Assembly: GCF_003597395.2 (NCBI RefSeq)
Contig: NC_133774.1
Coordinates: 33,246,221-33,310,220, forward strand
Length of the DNA stretch: 64,000 bases
Source: Chelonoidis abingdonii
Taxonomy: Eukaryota; Chordata; Testudines; Testudinidae
Direction: 5' to 3'
Position 1 is the first letter of the stretch, and every line of letters begins with the position of its first letter. A program made the position numbers and the translations under genes. A model generated the notes under the pieces. That model was not told where the DNA came from, ran no database searches, and saw nothing but the letters and a program-made list of their open reading frames with translations. Shown in pieces: positions 33,853 through 46,874 of this stretch.

Positions 33853-35488
33853 AAGGACCACTCCTATTTAACTGATGTGATCTGGAAGCCTTCCTCAGTC
33901 TCAAAGCTGGATTTTGGACTGAAGAAGATGTGAAAAACTAATTTATTATTATTACTGCTACTGCTACTGCTACTAAACAAATTAATCCTTTGAATACTTC
34001 CTCTTTTCTTACTTAGTATTTCTTATCTCATTGAAATACCTGCAATGGTATCAGTTAGCAATTATAGGGGTACAAAGTCCGTTAATATACTACAACAAAT
34101 AGCAATTAAAGAGACATTTGGGTTGCTCACAATAAACAATTTTAAAAGGAGTTTTGTGCTGATATTTTTATATTAAACTCTTTAATTGGACCATTTTAGT
34201 ACTGTATACCGGTATTTTAAATTTAGAATGACTGAAATATAAGCAAGAGAGAAGATTTTATAGCGGAGAACCTGCATTATACAGGACACTTTGCAATAAG
34301 AATATTCACATATTTTAATACACCGTAAAAATGGTTTCTGGAACATGTCAAATTAAAGAGGGTGGTTACTTACAATATCATAGATTCATTTTACTGTATG
34401 CAAATGTAGCTAGAATTTAATGTAAAAAAAGTTAAAAGAAGAAAACATTTTTGCAGTATTCTGTTATTGCCAAGAGAAATATAACTACATTGATGGTGTA
34501 TGACTAGTCTTCTTCATTCTCTCAAAAGAAACGATACCATCCAGTAAACAGTTCAGTTATTTTATTTAAAAGATGCAAGCCAAGTGAGCTGACCAGAGTT
34601 CCAGGGGCTGAGAAGTGAATTTGTAGTGAAGCCACTTTTTACAATGACCTATCACCTCAGTTCAGCAAGGTACTTCGGTGTTTTCAGTGGCATTGCTCTT
34701 GTGATTAAAGTTAGACACTTGCTTTAGTACCTGGCTGAATCAAGACCTACAAGTATTTCAGTTGATTGTCCATTAGGAAGAAATAGCAATACCTTTCATG
34801 TTACAAACGTGTCAGAATTACTCTTGAGTTCCCTTTGGTGAAATACTGTTAATTCATCCCTAAGGAAACAAAGCAAATCTGTTAAATCTTTATGATTTAG
34901 GAATTACAAATGTTAAAAATAAAATGGTTACCACTGTCTGAGCATGTTGGCAGCACACTTATGGGCCAGGGACCAATCCTAAAAGGTGCTAAGCACCTCC
35001 TAGGAAGTGCTAATTTCCCTCAGCTCTCACTGAAGTCATCTTGCAGGATCTTGCCCTTCTCTTTTGACAACATTTCAGATCCCCTCTCTGTACATCACCA
35101 CTTACTCCCTTGCAGCCTTGAAAAGGGAGAAGATAGGCACAAAAAATTACCATAGAAGATCACACCTTGAGCCCTCCAGAAGTGGACTGTGCTGTTATTA
35201 ACATGATGGTTATTAGGAAGACCCCAGTGTGTGCTTGTTTTTTTAAACAGAGCAGAAGTCATCTAGATAATTGCATAATGTACGGAGATATTAGGGGTTA
35301 GAGATTGACTGTGGGAAGTCTTGTTATTCCAAATTACTTTGCTTCTTGTCTCATCACTCCTGTTTCCCTGTATCACAAAATAATCCTCACTCAAAAGGAT
35401 AAAACTGAAGTTCTCTAGAATAAAAGTAGAGTTCTCTAAAGGGCCTCTTTGGAACCAGGCCATCTCTGGAGCCACCAATAATAACCTG

Positions 35489-35702
35489 CAAAGAGTTCTG
35501 TGGTACCTTATAGACTAACAATCGTATTGGAGCATGAGCTTTCATGGGTGAATATTCACTTCGTCGCATGCATCCAATGAAGTGGGTATTCACCCATGAA
35601 AGCTAATACTCCAATACGTTTGTTAGTCTATAAGGTGCCACAGAACTCTTTGCCGCTTTTGCAGATCCAGACTAACATGGCTACCCCTCTGATACTTGAC
35701 AC
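35489..35702. mobile_element. Palindromic Penelope-like unit, family A, with 10-bp TSD
   Basis: Arms 35490-35563 and 35576-35652 are about 75-bp inverted copies with a 12-nt loop. The right arm continues to a tail with CAGATCCAGACTAACATGG and CCCCTCTGATACTTGAC. It is flanked by TAATAACCTG at 35479-35488 and 35703-35712, a perfect 10-bp duplication. The hammerhead-like cores are decayed in both arms. It lies inside the inferred PARP8 3' UTR. Confidence 0.85.
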
Positions 35703-36857
35703 TAATAACCTGTGGCACTGCAGCGCAGTTTAACATCTTGCACCAAGGATGATTCCTGGAATTGATCCATCTACATGGAGCAGTTAGGTAGTATGAAGGG
35801 TCGGACTGCACAAATGCAAAAGTAACTCAGAATTGAGGCTGGAAATCTAGACTGACCATCCTTCCTTAGTTCCTCCTGTTATATATACATGTATGGCTGA
35901 ACTGGAAGGAGGCTGAGCTGAAGTGTGTGATGAAACATAGAACATGTGATGAAATGCTGTACCTAGAAGAACTGAGGGGAAGTAAGGAGTGGGCTATGCG
36001 GCAGGAACAAGTCCACAGAGGAGTCCTGTAGTGGCTAAGTGGAATGATGGCCCATCATTTCAGGGGGCCTCCTCAAATATGAGATGTGCAACAAATAGAT
36101 GGGGCCAAGAGGTGGTCGGAGCCACCGTAAGTGACATGCTTCTCTCTCCCCTCAGTTACAGCAGATTCACAGCCTAAATCCTGCTCTGGGGAGACTGAGT
36201 GTAACTAAGGCAATGAACCAATTTCAATGTGCATACTGGAGCTCCTGTGTCAGCCACATAAGGAGTAACCATAGATGCTACAACTTTTGGGGGGAAGAGG
36301 GAACATTTCTCCATCTTTCAGGTAGGGTGGAACAAAAGTGTCTTTTCCTCACCCCTTTCCCAAAATCTCCCAAACCCCCAACTACAGCTTTAAGCCTGTG
36401 ACCAAGTAAAAGGAAAGGAGGTAAAGGGACGGTAGTTCTAATCACAGCACTGTTTCCCCAGCCCCCACGTATGTACGTCCCAATATCCTCTGTCCCAGTG
36501 TGTGTCCGCTCCTCTCTTTGGTCTCGTATCCCCAGTAGGGAGTCCCTACTGAGTGCTGAGAGAGCTGGACTCTCTCCATTGCCTCCCCCGGGGGGCTGCT
36601 TAACAACTGATGAGCCAATGGTAAGACTTGTCTTACCAATTGAAAGCAGAGGTGCTGCCAGACTTAGCCAATGGGGAAGCCAAAAGTCCAGCTTCTCAAT
36701 TGCTGGATGCATTCACTGGAAGTGGAGAGAAATGTCTCCTTCCCTCAAGCCCGGAGCACATGGGAGGATGTAAACTTCACCTACTTACACCTCTCTCAAT
36801 AGGCACCCTCTGTTGGTGAGACCGGCCCTTAAGAGAGTGGGGACACAACATGACAGA

Positions 36858-37057
36858 GCAGCAGAGAATCTTGTGGCACCTTATAGACTAACAGACGTTT
36901 TGGACCATGAGCTTTCGTGGGTGAATACCGACTTCGTCAGATGCAGTATTCACCCACGGAAGCTCATGCTCCAAAAATTCTGTTAGTCTATAAGGTGCCA
37001 CAGGATTCGCTGCTGCTTTTACAGATCCAGACTAACACGTCTACCCCTCTGATACTT
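36858..37057. mobile_element. Palindromic Penelope-like unit, family A, with 11-bp TSD
   Basis: Arms 36858-36928 and 36946-37016 are about 70-bp inverted copies with a short loop and a right tail ending CCCCTCTGATACTT. It is flanked by AACATGACAGA (36847-36857) and AACATGATAGA (37058-37068). The left arm keeps a hammerhead-like core on the minus strand (36903-36940) with mismatches in stems II and III. Confidence 0.85.
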
Positions 37058-37074
37058 AACATGATAGAGGACAC

Positions 37075-37610
37075 TGGGAGGTACATATGATCTGGAGGGG
37101 GAACAGTGCTAGGGGCACATGGGGACAGAGAACAGTGGGGGTGCACTTACCAGGGGATACAAAATGTTGTTGGGAGTGTGGTCAGACACTTGGGAATGGC
37201 ATAGAACATGGGAGGGTAACCTGGAGGTTGTATGGGAACACAAAGCATGATGGGGACACCACGGGATCCAAAATACTGCGAGAGGAGGGAGGTCAAAACA
37301 CTTGAGGGATACAACGTGGAGCATGGGCAGCTGCACAAAGCACAGGTCAACACGAAGAGGGGCAGAGTTATAGTGTGGAAGATGCACACAGATACAGTGT
37401 GGGAGAACACACAATATTGGTGGGATACAGAGTCTCACAGAGCATAAGAACAGAGTAAGGACACTGTGGGGGACACAACACTGGTGGGGTACAGAGCATA
37501 CGGGACACAATGTGTGGGGAACACAGAGTATTGGTAGGGTCCGGAGTAGCACAGAGATGGAGACAAAGCCTGGGGGAGAACATACAGTTGGGTGAGTAGT
37601 ATGCAGAGGA
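37075..37610. repeat. Degenerate GGGGACACA-type minisatellite
   Basis: Purine-rich sequence made of diverged units resembling 'GGGGGACACAACACTGGTGG' and 'GGGGTACAGAGCATA', roughly 30-40 bp each. The 179-codon minus-strand open frame over it (37109-37648) is repetitive (VPHTLCP-like) and I take it as an artefact of the tandem structure. Confidence 0.6.
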
Positions 37611-40600
37611 TAATATGTGTAAACAGTCATGGTCCTACATGCAAACACACATTCGTATGATATAATGTACAGTGTGATGCTGCAGGGCAGCTTTCAGGAG
37701 GAAGGGAGTCAAACTCATCCCTGGAGCCAGCTCTTTACGGCCCTCAAGTTTTGGGTCCCAGCAACTTCATTGATTCTGTCCTCTTCTCCACACCACTGGC
37801 AGAATCATCCTTTTTCTCGTGTCACCTAAAGGGGTCTCTCTGAGCCGCATGGTGCACTTCTCACTGGGATGGAGACTGGGATTCCTATGGAATCTCCTCT
37901 CAGCCCTCCACTCACCTTCCCACTGTTGCCCTCTGGCCCCTGAAGCCACCTGCAAGACTTGACAGACTGTGCTAGTGCTGAGTGACTCCAAAGGAACTGT
38001 AGAGTTGTTCCATTTGCTCATTCCCATCTTTGGGCTGTGGCAGAGGAAAGGACCACATGGCCCTTAAAGACAGTGTGTGGTCTTGAATTGTTAATCTTAA
38101 CTCCTTTGATTTTGTCTTTGCAGGTCTTCCCTCTCCTCCATTGCTCCATTATTGTTACTGTGGTTGAACTTCTACTTGTTTAGGTGGATAGAAATTTTTT
38201 TAAAGCCTCATGCATACAAACTAAGTATTAACAGTAACTTTGAAAGGAGAAAGGGCCTGATCCTGCAAGGTTCTGAGAGGTTCTGTGACTTCCTATTGAT
38301 TTCAGTGGAACTTGAGAGCACTGACCAGATGGCAGAATCAAGCCCTGACAGCGTGCCGTTTCTCTTACCATCATTATTTTCCTTATTTTTGCAATGCACC
38401 TAATTCGGTAAGAAGTGCTGTTAATTATCCCCGAGGAAGCAAATTAGTTCTGAAGGCTGCATGGTCGTGGTCAGGAACCCAAGCCTGCAAAGCGCTAATC
38501 ACCTCCTGAGAGCCCACAACTCCCACTGAAATCACTCAGCCTTGTGGGGTCAGGGCCTCGGAAGACAGACCAAGGGAAAACCTCCACATTATGAGTAGTG
38601 GTAGAATTAAATTGAAACTCATTTTGAAACCCAATAACTTCGTCTTTTATTTTTTTGGACAGGAAAATATTTTTGAGTGCTATCGTATCTATGAATGGAA
38701 AAGTGTCCTCAAGGAGAATGTTGGCACAGTCAGCATGTCTCCTCCCATAGTAAAGCCCGAAGGAGGCATCTAATAGGTAGAAGACTCTCTGTGTGGTTCC
38801 TTTGTGGGATTTCTCTCTGATGATTCCATCTAGGGGGTGGAAGTTGCCTTTCCTCAAGCCCTGCAGATTCCTCGAGATCTATGTGGATCTCAGGATCTGA
38901 AAAGTCCAAGGCTATCTGTACAAAGGCCTTGTGCTGCCTATGGAGCTCTGGCATTTCCAGCCCCCTAGCAGTGTAGCTCAATTGGAGCTGTGCAGTCAGA
39001 CACATCTGCTACCCTATGGAGAGTTCTGTGTGGGGTTTTGGGACAGGGAACCACTAACCTCTGTCTACATGATGTGACCCCAAGTTGTAGACCCCAGAAA
39101 TAGGGGGTTGCAGTGGAACTTAAATTAAACCCGTAATATTTCACCTCAATAATAAAATGTTCACCACAGGATACAATTTTTAGTATCAATACTTTTACAG
39201 CAAGATAGGAAAAATATTTTTTTAAACCTCTCCTAAATTCAGCCAAGACTTTAGCATTCAAGAGATTGAGCACTGTGGACCATCTCCTTAGCTGATGTAA
39301 ATCAGTGTAGCTTCATTTTCTTCAACATATTTACACCTATTTACATGATCTGAGACTCTGGTGCGGTAACTCTTAATGGTTTGTGTAACAATATGCTTCC
39401 AAATATTTTATGGGAACACCACCAATTACTCCATACTTTTTTTACACTTGTATTTTTTTTTAAACCTTTGAAAAACTGTTTACTGATGCTGTATGATTTT
39501 AATGTTATAGCTGTTGGTACTAAAAGTGAATCTGATGAACACTGCTAAGATTATACTTTCTTTCATTGTTAAAAATAGAAGACAATTTCAAAAGGAAGAC
39601 TTTCTGCTTAGGTCAAGGGCACTACATTTGTAAACAATTTTTACCACTGAAATAATTAACTTTTTTAATAGTTGTTGTTGAGTACAAAGTAGGGGAAGAG
39701 AAAAAATTCATACATGTGAAGAGGTTCTCTGCTTAAAAAAATTAATAAATGTAAAAATGACCTAATCAGTTAAGCATTAAATTTATTTTAATGAGTTTTT
39801 TTTTTCTTGGCTCAAGAAAATTTAAGTCAAGCAAGAAAAAGTATTTGTCATAAAATTTTGTCATGGAGGTAAATGTGCATGACTAAAAGTTCTCTAGTAA
39901 TCTTTGTATTTTCAAACAACTTGTAGGCTTGGGGGGTCTGATCCTGCAATGTGTTGAACACCCCATTCAAGGTGCTGAGCCCCCTCAGCCCTTTTAGGAT
40001 TGGGCCTTTGATGAACAAATATAAGTGTTGTTTTATGTGTTAGTCATGTCTTGTTGTTGCAATGAATTTTAAAAGAGATTATGAAGCAAAGGCCCATTTC
40101 AAATGAGACCATCATGTGGAATTCTATGCATCTTTAAATCAGTAAATCTAGATGGATTTTAGCAGGGCTAAACTTGTATTTAATTTCATTATTGGTAACA
40201 CACTGAAGTCAACAGCAATCTTCATGGTTAATGGGATTAAGGAGAGGCTATAAATTCAAGTCCTTGTTAAAGAACCTGGGCATCCTTCATGCATTAATAT
40301 GAGTGAGCCATTAAAATTGCCTCTTCCCGATTGAAGAATACAGTCATGGGTATTGTACATCCTTGTAAGAAGGGCACTGTAAGAACCCAGCTAGAATAGA
40401 TGAAGTTTCAGGTTGTCTCTTTGGGCACTTAGTCCTATGACACTTTATTTGCAGAATTGAAGGGTTAATCTGATGTCCTGCTGAAATTCTTCATTACAAA
40501 CACTACCTCAAGATGAAAGGCAAACTTATTGACTAAGCTAAACAAGGTCTTCGGTTTGAAGAGCAGTTAAAATATCACATGTAGGACTAAAAAGTCATTA

Positions 40601-41562
40601 AAAAAATCTCCAGTCTCTTTTGCTGTGGTTGTAACTATACTTAGTTCCACCATTTGAAGTGCTCATGACTGTAAGGAAATTTATAGTTCGAGTAATGCTG
40701 ATACAATTTAAATAATGGAGAGTTCTATTTCTGAAGGTTTTGTTCAGTTGGTTGAGTTTTTGGATATTGCTTTGGAAGTTTTGGGTTTGTAAGTATTTTG
40801 CTCTTTTTGCACCATATTGGATATGTGTGCTTTAGCTTTATGTTCACTAGCTGAAGCAACACCCACTGATGAGACCAAATGGACTAAAATGCATAGAGCT
40901 GCCATTTTAGTGTGGTAGACTGAATACGAAAACCTTTTGGCAGTTTGTTCCTGCTAAATTTTAGTCTGCAGTGCAGCAGTGAGGTATATTACTACCCATT
41001 AAACATTGCAGTGGGATTTTGATATGATATATTAAGTATACGTTTTTGTAGGACAAAAAAACCAAGTAGATTTTAGACAAAACATATCTAGAGTATGAAA
41101 AACTGTTGAAGAATACGTTTCATTAAACATTTACCAGCAAGTCAGTAAAAATGGAGTTCTTAAACACAGGCGTTCAGCATAATTTAATGTTCTAGAAATA
41201 TTTTTTAAATTCACTCAATAATTACTGTACCTGTTGAGTTTAAAAAAAATGCAGCTACTCCTTTATGTAAACATTAAAATATGCCTATGTTTCTTTTAAT
41301 TATACAGCCTTTTCTTCCAATAAATTTCTTAAATTCTGTGCACAAAATAGTATTGCAGCCTGCTATTTAGCCTATGGTGCCTTCGAGTTATTACAAATAT
41401 TTAACAATATGTATATATTGTAAATACTGCCAAAAGATCACTAAGGCCAAATATTTTCTCTATTCACTTTTTACTGCACTTGCTTTCTATTGCTATTTAA
41501 GCCTCCTTTTATCTAGCTTTGTAACAGTTATAACATTATAGCCAATGTAAATGTTTACCTTC

Positions 41563-41568
41563 AATAAA
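41563..41568 (+). promoter_or_regulatory. Candidate PARP8 polyadenylation signal AATAAA
   Basis: AATAAA at the end of a long AT-rich block, followed 25-30 nt later by CAGTGTTTCTGGG. It is the best placed of several AATAAA motifs downstream of the stop. Usage is inferred only. Confidence 0.45.
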
Positions 41569-42204
41569 TCTGAATTTGTTCAACAAGTACAGTGTTTCTG
41601 GGCACTATTTTGAGAACCCTGTTAGAGGGTTATCATTCTTCTCCTTAGCAAAGTCTGTTACTGTTTCTGCATTTTTGATGACCTCAACCACATTTAAAAG
41701 TTAATGCCAAGATTTTTACACTTATTAAAAAATATTCTCTGCAGTAAGCCTTTTTTTAAAAAACACCTGAGGTAGAAGTTAAAAAACAATTTTGTGTCAC
41801 CTTTAACTGATTACTACTTTGTGTTATATTATATCTTTGGTTCAAAATACAGATATTGGATGCAGAGAGGGGCTTTATGTATTCTGAATGTAAGTACCAT
41901 ATAAAATATATAGTTATAATGTCACAAGACACATTTTATGATATCTTTAAAAAAACAAAAAAAACCTGTCCTGCATTTTGTGTAAAAGCATGCATTTTCT
42001 GTGTGTTTTTAGGAAAAAAATAAAGACCCATATCATTTATAACATAGGATATGTTTTAACGTGTAAATGCACATCTGCAACTCATCAAATGCACAGACCT
42101 TTGTAGGAATCGTTATTAACTCAGTGAATGTACTATTGTTTCCCACTACCTACAGAGCTGAAGTAATTCTTGAGTTATAGGGGTGTATATGAGCTATTAT
42201 CTGT

Positions 42205-42470
42205 GAAAGCAGCAGAGAATCCTGTGGCACCTTATAGACCAACAGACGTTTTGGAGCATGAGCTTTCGTGGGTGAATACCCACTTCGTCAGAAGAAAGTA
42301 GTGGAAATTTCCAGAGGCAGGTATATATATGCTAGCAAGCAAGCTAGAGATAACGAGGTTAGTTCAGTCAGGGAGGATGAGGCCCTGTTCTAGCAGCTGA
42401 GGTGTGAAAACCAAGGGAGGAGAAACTGGTTCTGTAGTTGGCAAGCCTTGGTTATCTTTTGAACCATTTA
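42205..42470 (-). mobile_element. Penelope-like 3' fragment, family A
   Basis: The minus strand matches the right half of the unit at 56770-57520, including the CTAGCTTGCTTGCTAGCAT block, the intact hammerhead-like core, and the terminal AGTCTATAAGGTGCCACAGG-like tail. It is a single arm, without the inverted partner. Confidence 0.7.
42254..42291 (-). ncRNA. Hammerhead-like ribozyme core (family A)
   Basis: The minus strand reads CUGACGA, one extra A, stem II GUGGGU-AUUC-ACCCAC, GAA, stem III AGC-UCAU-GCU, and C at the cleavage position. This matches the conserved hammerhead core order. Deviations are the extra A before stem II and no convincing adjacent stem I, so self-cleavage is uncertain. 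Confidence 0.5.
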
Positions 42471-43462
42471 GATTCTACTTGGTGACATTGGTAATATTAC
42501 TACCTCAGATTGCAGATTTTGGATTGAGGAATTGCGAATGGTCCTATGATTTTGAATTCCAAAAAGTAATGTTTTGTCCATATTTATTCCATATAAATAT
42601 GTAAGAGAAGAAGCTTTTGTTGATACTTTAAAAAGTTAATTATTTTAATTCCTGTAGCTTCTAGATTGGGGGCATATTGTACAGTTTATAGACACATTAA
42701 GATACAGCCAATACACTAAGGAGCTTAAAGTATAATGGAGTGGGAGGAGAAAGAGAGGTACAAAAAGAAGCAGTGACTTGCCAAAAGTCACACAGTAAGG
42801 CGGTAGCAGAGCTAGGGCAAGAATCCAGATGCGAAAGCCTGGCTCCATTGAAGTCAATGGCAAAACCCACATTGATTTCAGGGGAGCCAAGATTAAACCC
42901 TTTTTCCTGAGTAGAGATGGACAAAAATTTTCATCTGAAGTGTTTTTTGGTGAAAAATGTGGATTCAGCAACACTGTCCCAGTTTGTGAATTCATGTTGA
43001 TTTTGCCAAATTATTTGTTTTGGAAAGAAAAATAACTGATATAAAATTCAAAAAAGCAAAACATTTTGTTTCAACATTTTCTAAAGGAAACGTTTAATTT
43101 TTTCAGTTCAAAATGACTTATCTGTTTTCTAATTTAAAAACTTAATTTCATTTCCATTTTTTAATTTAAAAATGTTTTAAAATGCTCAAAATTGAAAAAT
43201 TTCATTTGACCTGAAATTACGCAAACCTGACTTAGGCAAATCTGCACTTACAGAAAAAATTCCGTAAGCTAGAAATAGTTTTTGATTTTTTGTTTGTTTT
43301 TTCTTTGTGTGTGTGATGGTCGGGTATACGTTTCCAACTTATGCAAAATTTGAGTTACGCAGGGTGTTCTGGAATGGAATGCTTGCGTAAGTTGGGGAGT
43401 GCCTGTATTCACCGGTTTGAGTCCTGAGTTGTAGTCCAATGCCCTACCTACTGAATTTGATT

Positions 43463-43707
43463 GGGTATGTCCGTACTGCAACAAAAAAACAGTGGCTGAG
43501 CCATACCAACTGACATGGACTCGTGGGGCTTGAGCTAACGGGCTGTTTAATTGCGGCGTAGATATTTGGGTACTGGCTGGAGCCCAGGCTCTAGGATCCT
43601 GTGAGGTGAGAGGGCATGTCTACACTACAATAAAACAGCCCCTTAACTCAAGCCCTGTGACCCCAAGTCCGCTGGCATGGGCCAGGCACTAAAGTGTAGA
43701 CATACCC
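43463..43707. mobile_element. GGGTATGTC-type MITE
   Basis: Starts GGGTATGTCCGTACTGC and ends AGTGTAGACATACCC, near-perfect terminal inverted repeats shared with the elements at 32688 and 12890. The flanking 3-bp duplication is not clear. Confidence 0.6.
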
Positions 43708-43887
43708 ACTGTTTCTCAATATGCATGAAGATTCTTACATCATTTTCCCAATGTGATATCCTCAGTTTTATTCAGCAGGGTGGTAAGTATTCAGTTCTGC
43801 TAATGTTTATTACACACTGTGTTAGCCTATTCAACAGTTGCATTTTGGGGCATAAAAAAGACATGGAAAAATCATAATCTAAACATT

Positions 43888-44121
43888 TTTTGCAGTGTTG
43901 TTGTAGCCATCTTGATCCCAGGATATGAGAGAGACAAGGTAGGTGAGGTAATATCTTTTATTGGACCAACTTCTGTGGCTGAAAAGAGATGAGCTTTTGA
44001 ACTCTGCACAGCTCTTCTTCAGGTGATCTTGAGAGACGAAAGCTTGGAGCTCAAAAGCTTGTGTCTTTCACCAAGAGAAATTGATCCAATAAAAGATATT
44101 ATCTCACCCACCTTGTCAATT
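43888..44121. mobile_element. Palindromic Penelope-like unit, family C, with 8-bp TSD
   Basis: The left arm (GTTGTAGCCATCTTGATCCC…GATATGAGAGAGACAAGGT…) and the right arm (…AAAGATATTATCTCACCCACCTTGTC) are inverted copies. TAAACATT flanks both sides (43880-43887 and 44122-44129). The minus strand at about 43988-44022 holds CUGAAGA, an extra A and a stem II GAGCU/AGUUC, but the following GAAA has become AAAA. Confidence 0.7.
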
Positions 44122-45537
44122 TAAACATTAACTGACAGCAATGCAGAATTATTAGAGCAGAGCAAAGTATCTTTCAAATGCACAAGTTGATGTGCTTCTT
44201 TGACAGAACCCAGAAGCAGAACATTTTCTAAGGAGAAAACATTATGACTGTTGATGAGCAATATGCTCTTTACTCATTAAAAATGTATTTACACACTTGA
44301 TGGGCTTTCTTTCCTTAAATTACTTTACAGTGCAAATTGCAGCAAATAATTTTTACACAGTTCACAACAATTCAGGCCTTATCTACATGGTACTGAGAAC
44401 CTCCTTCAAGATGTCTATCAATGACATTGCTAAGGTGCCTGCCATCATGGTACCTAAGTCAATGAAGCCAATAGTAGCTGAGGTCACACAGCATCCTGCA
44501 GGATTGGGCCCTTGGTGTAGAAAAAAAATGCAATAAAATAAAGTACCAGTGCCTGTATCCCATAATGGTGGATACTCTAGAAATGCCTAGATTGAAAGTG
44601 AGCAGAAGATACATATACTTTAGTGCAGATAAAAAGTATTCAGAAACATGGCAAACTTGCAAAAGTTTGGCATCAAGACAAGAGTGCCATGTGAAAGAAA
44701 TATTAATTGTATGTTCTAAATAAAATCTCTTTTTAGTAGGCCAAGTATAGAGCTTTCCAAGCATAGTTTTCTCAGCATATCTTAAGTATTGCAAAATTTT
44801 CATTAATATTCAGAGGGAGTGAAGCAGGATTCACCAAAAGGAAATTGAAGTCTCTGTTAGTTATGAGACACTTTTACTAGTAGTACCATGTGTATCAATC
44901 ACTAGCCTGAACAGATCGGATTTGAGCCTATACCACAAAACTGAAAAATGGTGCAGCAATGGGAATAACATTAGTAGCAGGAACAGCAACTGCTGCAGAG
45001 GAGTCTCCAGAGAACATGTCTGGAAAAAAATACAGGAACTCCTGACTTAAGCTCTGTTCCAACAAAAGCCAGGGCTTATCATCAGCAAAGCATTTTCAAT
45101 ATGTAACTTTGAAAGTGAAAGCTTTCATTGTTTTGGAGAAATGAGAAGAAAATTGTTGTTGGTTAGATCAGAGCCACTGCCCTGTCGGTGGATGGATCAA
45201 TGATAACCCACTTCATATACATCTCCCACTGCAGCTGTGTACAGATGATGATGAACATCTCTCTTCCTTCCAGCAGATATTTGGAGTAACATCAGAATTG
45301 CTGTTAAATTCGTGAACAAAGCTATGTCACTGTCTTTGCTGCTGATCTTCTGGCTTCTGTCCTGCGTGGTTATTTATATTTTTTTCAGTGGTTCATATTA
45401 GGAGAACACTCTAGAAAGATGGAAGAGGATGGGGTTGTATTTATTTCAATCCTGTGTCTGAAATATTTGATCGTATTCCTTTCTTCACTCTGACTGTTGA
45501 ATAGGTGATTTTGGCGATTAACCATACATTTCCTTCT

Positions 45538-45600
45538 ACCCTCCTCCTTCCCCTCCCTCCCGCCGCCCTCTTTCCCCCCCCTTCCCCCCCCCTTTTTTTT
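45538..45600. repeat. C/T homopyrimidine tract
   Basis: About 60 bases almost wholly C and T with runs of C and a final T run. Low-complexity sequence that could adopt triplex or be an assembly weak point. Confidence 0.85.
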
Positions 45601-46874
45601 TGGCTGCTTACCAGTCAAAATTAATTTACCAGTACCTATAAATAGAAGAAATTATTCGGGGCCAAATCCTCAGCTGCTGTAAATTTTCACAGCTCTATGG
45701 TCAGTGGAGCTATGGCCATTCACAAGCATAGAGCATTTTGCTCTGGGTATTTCAAAAACACCTTTAACAAATACTGATTCTTTGTATTCATAGTTTTGGT
45801 AACATGAGACCTGGTTTGCTTGCTTTTCTCCAACTACATATTGGGCTGGAGGATTTAAAACCTTCTTTTTGGTAATTCCCAGAAGCCAGCAGTACACTCT
45901 TGTATACGTTACCATTTAGCTGACATGTTGCTCCTGATGTGATATTCCATCTGTATGAAATTGTGTTATTCCACTATTTGCCTCTCTAATATCATCTGCA
46001 ATTCAAATGCTGTGCTTAGCAGGCTGACATGCACATCTTAAATATTAGAAAGCTGAAGTCTCAGCAGCAATCACTGACCCGCTCTTAACTTAAACATTCC
46101 AATTCATGGCTACTGCTTGAGAGGGAGCATATTTGTGACATTCTTTGGTGGACAATATAGATTCTCTTTACCTTTTCCCTCTCCATCATCCTTTTCTGCG
46201 GGGGCAAGAGTGGTTTTTTCAATGCTTTCATCATGAAAAATTAGCAAGTTGGGCTGAGGGGGTGGAATATTTCTTTTTTTAAACACATCAAATTCTACAT
46301 ATCTAGCTCAAGCTGATGTGATCTGAATTTCCAATCTGTTTCCCTAACTGTCACTCACTCTCTCAGAGTTATCCTTATATTTGTATTTCAGTGCTAATTT
46401 TTCAGTGCTAACATTGATATAAGGGGATGTGCAGTCATGAATATAAATGCTACTCCTGTAATACAAAAAGCATGTATACAAACCCATGGGTTTGGAAAGC
46501 ACTACTTTTTATGTAAATATAAAAGCTTACTGAGTTCTAGAACATATATTTCTTCTTCGAGTGCTTGCTCATGTGTATTCCACAGTAGGTGTCCGTGCTC
46601 ACCATGTGCACCAGTGCCAGAACTTCTTCCCTCAACAGTATCCATAGGGGGAGCGCTGCTGCGACCCCTGGAGTGGCAGCTCTATAGCACACTATAAGGG
46701 GAGCCATGAGCTCCCCCCACCCTCAGTTCCTTCTTGCCGCCAGTGATGGTACAGCGGAACTACTTGCTCCAGCTTTGCTACAGCTCGTCCCAGAACTCGT
46801 TTTGTTGTTAGTAGTACCTGTGTTAGTTAGTTCAATAAAATTTCAGTTTAGTTAGTTAGTGTTCGGGCCGGGGC

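Larger units (their letters stand above)
33853..41590 (+). other. PARP8: Putative long PARP8 3' UTR
   Basis: No further exon follows the stop, and the AT-rich sequence runs on to a good AATAAA at 41563 followed by a GT-rich stretch (CAGTGTTTCTGGG). I infer a 7.7-kb 3' UTR, but earlier polyadenylation is possible and the extent is unproven. It includes two palindromic retroelement units (35489-35702, 36858-37057) and a degenerate minisatellite (about 37075-37610). The part from 38600 on has the AT-rich look of a terminal UTR. Confidence 0.5.
41591..46548. other. Intergenic sequence downstream of PARP8
   Basis: Contains a Penelope-like fragment (42205-42470), a MITE (43463-43707), a family C palindromic unit (43888-44121) and a polypyrimidine tract (about 45538-45600). 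I see no gene; the open frames here are short and lack recognisable products. Confidence 0.65.

Noticed and set aside
37109..37648. 179-codon minus-strand open frame
   Set aside because: Composition is repetitive (VPH/CSP-rich) and follows the minisatellite; no domain, no splice context.
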